A stretch of 64,000 nt of DNA, taken from Asparagopsis taxiformis. Taxonomy: Eukaryota; Rhodophyta; Florideophyceae; Bonnemaisoniales; Bonnemaisoniaceae. The position numbers and the translations under genes were made by a program. The DNA is taken from NCBI GenBank assembly GCA_030407315.1, contig JALQPE010002763.1, forward strand, positions 62,001 through 126,000, written 5' to 3'. Position 1 is the first letter of the stretch, and every line of letters starts with the position of its first letter. Below are positions 61,882-64,000 of the stretch, one piece after another. Below the pieces are notes generated by a model. The model saw only the letters and a list, made by a program, of their open reading frames with translations. It did no database searches and had not been told where the DNA came from.

Positions 61882-64000
61882 CGGCGATCAATCGCTTTTG
61901 GGATCATCCAGTGTACTCGGTGTTTGTGCTAGCTATGTTGCTGTAGATGTTGAACTTTTAATAATGTCGTGTCTACAATGTAAACATACTTGTCATGTCG
62001 CCCTTCATTGACAAGATCTAAATTCATGCTTGGCGTTGGTGCGCGTGTAGTGAGAACAATCTAAGCCTTGTTATCCGATTATTGACTTCGATGTTCGGAA
62101 AAGTCAAATGCTTGGTCACTAAAAATCGATGTGTGACAGGGTTACCTTGCTCGGCCTTTGCTTCAAGAACTCCGTGTAGATATGGCCCAGAATTCGTCTG
62201 CGATAAGCTTAAGTCACGCTCGGCGGCAGTAGTGAAATGAGATGAATATGCCTTTTTGCACGCACAGCATCTTGACAATGAATTCATACCTACATCTCAT
62301 CATCGCAACTGACCCCATTGTCGTTCAAAGACTACACAGATGTTCGATCCTCGTTCACATGAACTCTTCGACTCACGTTATTTCGATCATAAATTTGTCA
62401 TATTCAAGTATCCCTGGAACACAATAGAACCAACAATGCCATAGCGAACACGGCCATTGAGAAATCACAGGCACATGGGCGCTTTGCATACCGAGCGCCT
62501 AGCACTCAATCTATTTTAGACTTGCAGAGCAACTTTTCGTCTCCAAGCATCTTGGGATGGTAGGCGACTCTCCGTTTGTCGCAGATTCTGTATAGCGGTA
62601 TGTGTCTTCCAATGTGCGCAATCTTACTTGAAACGTACTATGAAAAGCGATATTCACACCAGTTGCTAAAATTAGTCTGCTATGTGACAATGGTTTTGCT
62701 GTAGTCCAAAATGCGCACACAGAAAAAACCTAGACTCCACGGGTGCGCTGGGCGGGTGTAGGATTTGCGAAGATCTCTCCGCACACAAGAAGAACGCAGT
62801 GGATGACAAAAGAGGAAAACAATTAAGACTATATGGCCGACGTACCATCGATGGTACCGTTGCATCTCGAAAATGTACAAATCATGCAGCAGCTAGCAAA
62901 CATTGGATGTGAGACGACTCCATTGAACTCTAACGGCGTACATCTCTACGAGACAATGAAAACAGCCTTCTCATTTTCATCACGAACAACTTTTGAGGAT
63001 GATCCATGCGAAACTTAATTAGGTCTTGGGGATGGCACACCGGCATGATGGAGAATTTCACTGAGGAAAAATGTTCCCAGTCCTCAACCGTTGAGGACTT
63101 GAAATTTATTTCCACAGTCAAAGCACCCCATACTTTGGAAATCATGGCTAGTACTTGAAATGAGATCTGGTGGTCTGAGCAAGTTATTATCGTTCAAACT
63201 TTTAACGATACATCGGCGTGTAAATTTCCAATAGCGTGGCGCTTTCCGTATCCATTTCGTTATATTTCCTCCACTACCTCCTCTCTTTCCAAACACAGTT
63301 GTGACTGTACACCATTCTCCGCTCGAGATGCCCGTCGCAGATCCTTTTCAATCATCTACTGGTTGCGACACAGATGTCGCTTTCATAAGAAATCTGGCGA
63401 CGAAATCCAGAAAGGGATCATAGAATGGCGATTATTGATTCCAGTTTGTGCAAGTTTTTGTCTTGTGATATTTGCATAACAAGCTGGATTAGAAACACAG
63501 CTTCGAGGCATTCGTATTGCAGCAACGTATTCTGGATGTGTAATCACGAGTCACGTAATAATTGTGTGCCACGGATTGTTATATTGCGAATGGAAGCAAT
63601 AATCAGGCTTGTGATATTCGTCCAGAAACACTGTGTACTGCTATTGCAGAAGGGATTAATATGGCTTAGCATAGTTTGTGAGGATAACAGACTTCAGCAC
63701 AACGGAGAACTCGATATCGCATTTTGTCATATTTTACAGGGGTGAAGAGTTGGGGTTGGACGCAGTGCATGATTCGATGTTGACTGTCAACGGGAAAAGA
63801 GAGAATGTGTTCTGCAAGATGCAGTCGAAAGAAGCTGTTGAAAATAATGTCCGTTACAACGTGTTCTTCTTGGTTCCTGGAGAAACGGGTGGCGAGGAAG
63901 CGTAAGATCTTGGCAAAAATACAATTGCTGGTGCAAGTTGAACATGTTGCTCAACCTGTTGGGGGAATCAATTGACATGCGGACAGCACGCAACCTTCGA
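61882..64000. other. Right flank without a supported gene
   Basis: About 2.1 kb. The best open frame, 63678-63905 plus (75 aa), has no recognised motif and could be the first exon of, or part of, something beyond the edge; I do not call it. Otherwise AT-rich intergenic sequence. Confidence 0.45.

Overview
The window looks like nuclear DNA of a compact, intron-poor eukaryote. A red alga of the Chondrus type is my best guess. The grounds are long intronless ORFs, nested Ty3/Gypsy LTR elements, a eukaryotic tRNA-Gly-like sequence, and genes with TATA boxes about 95-115 bp upstream of secreted-protein starts. The organism is inferred; no marker gene fixes it.

Layout. (1) 1-8128 and 31870-33861 are the two sides of one plus-strand Ty3/Gypsy chromovirus, called element A here. 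It has RT, RNase H, integrase and chromodomain on the plus strand, then a long ORF on the opposite strand between pol and the 3' LTR (33222-33861). A 5'-truncated LTR of a second family (1-765) cuts into its protease region. (2) 8129-31869 is a 23.7-kb DNA transposon inserted into A's antisense ORF. Its ends read CACTACTG...CAGTAGTG with a 2-bp AC duplication (equivalently 4-bp GACC around ACTACTG). Arrays of GGCAGTA/TACTGCC lie just inside both ends, as in CACTA (En/Spm) elements. Removing the element and one duplication leaves the host ORF in frame. (3) 33862-39572 is a minus-strand Gypsy element (B) with 5' LTR, PBS, gag, protease, RT and RNase H; its pol is cut by A's LTR. (4) 39573-44605 is the 3' part of a plus-oriented relative of B, with its own antisense ORF and 3' LTR, so two LTRs lie in inverted orientation. 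(5) 44606-64000 is less repetitive DNA with small secreted-protein genes, one ORF of unknown function, a gag-like fragment and the tRNA-Gly-like sequence.

The most striking system is the cargo of the CACTA-like transposon. After an intronless transposase come two paralogous proteins, each with an N-terminal ParB-like domain (DGGHR motif) and a C-terminal HxD...H...R domain that looks like a 2-oxoglutarate/Fe(II) oxygenase. One of these has an in-frame TAG between the halves. Next is a three-part protein: ParB-like domain, DPPF-type adenine/cytosine-N4 DNA methyltransferase, and SET domain. Two further genes encode a possible Tudor-like protein and a coiled-coil protein. Perfect palindromes with core AATAATACC(C/G)GGTATTATT lie downstream of the cargo genes and nowhere else that I saw. 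I read this as a transposon carrying its own set of DNA- and chromatin-modifying enzymes plus a family of candidate recognition or 3'-end elements. The domain calls come from motifs; the functional model is inference.

The right side holds three paralogs of a secreted two-domain family (49528-50463, 54399-55307, 59385-60266) and two genes built from two copies of a C-x3-C...C-x(5-6)-C-x4-C...C module (48006-48527, 61462-61881). This suggests a locus of secreted cell-wall or defence proteins.
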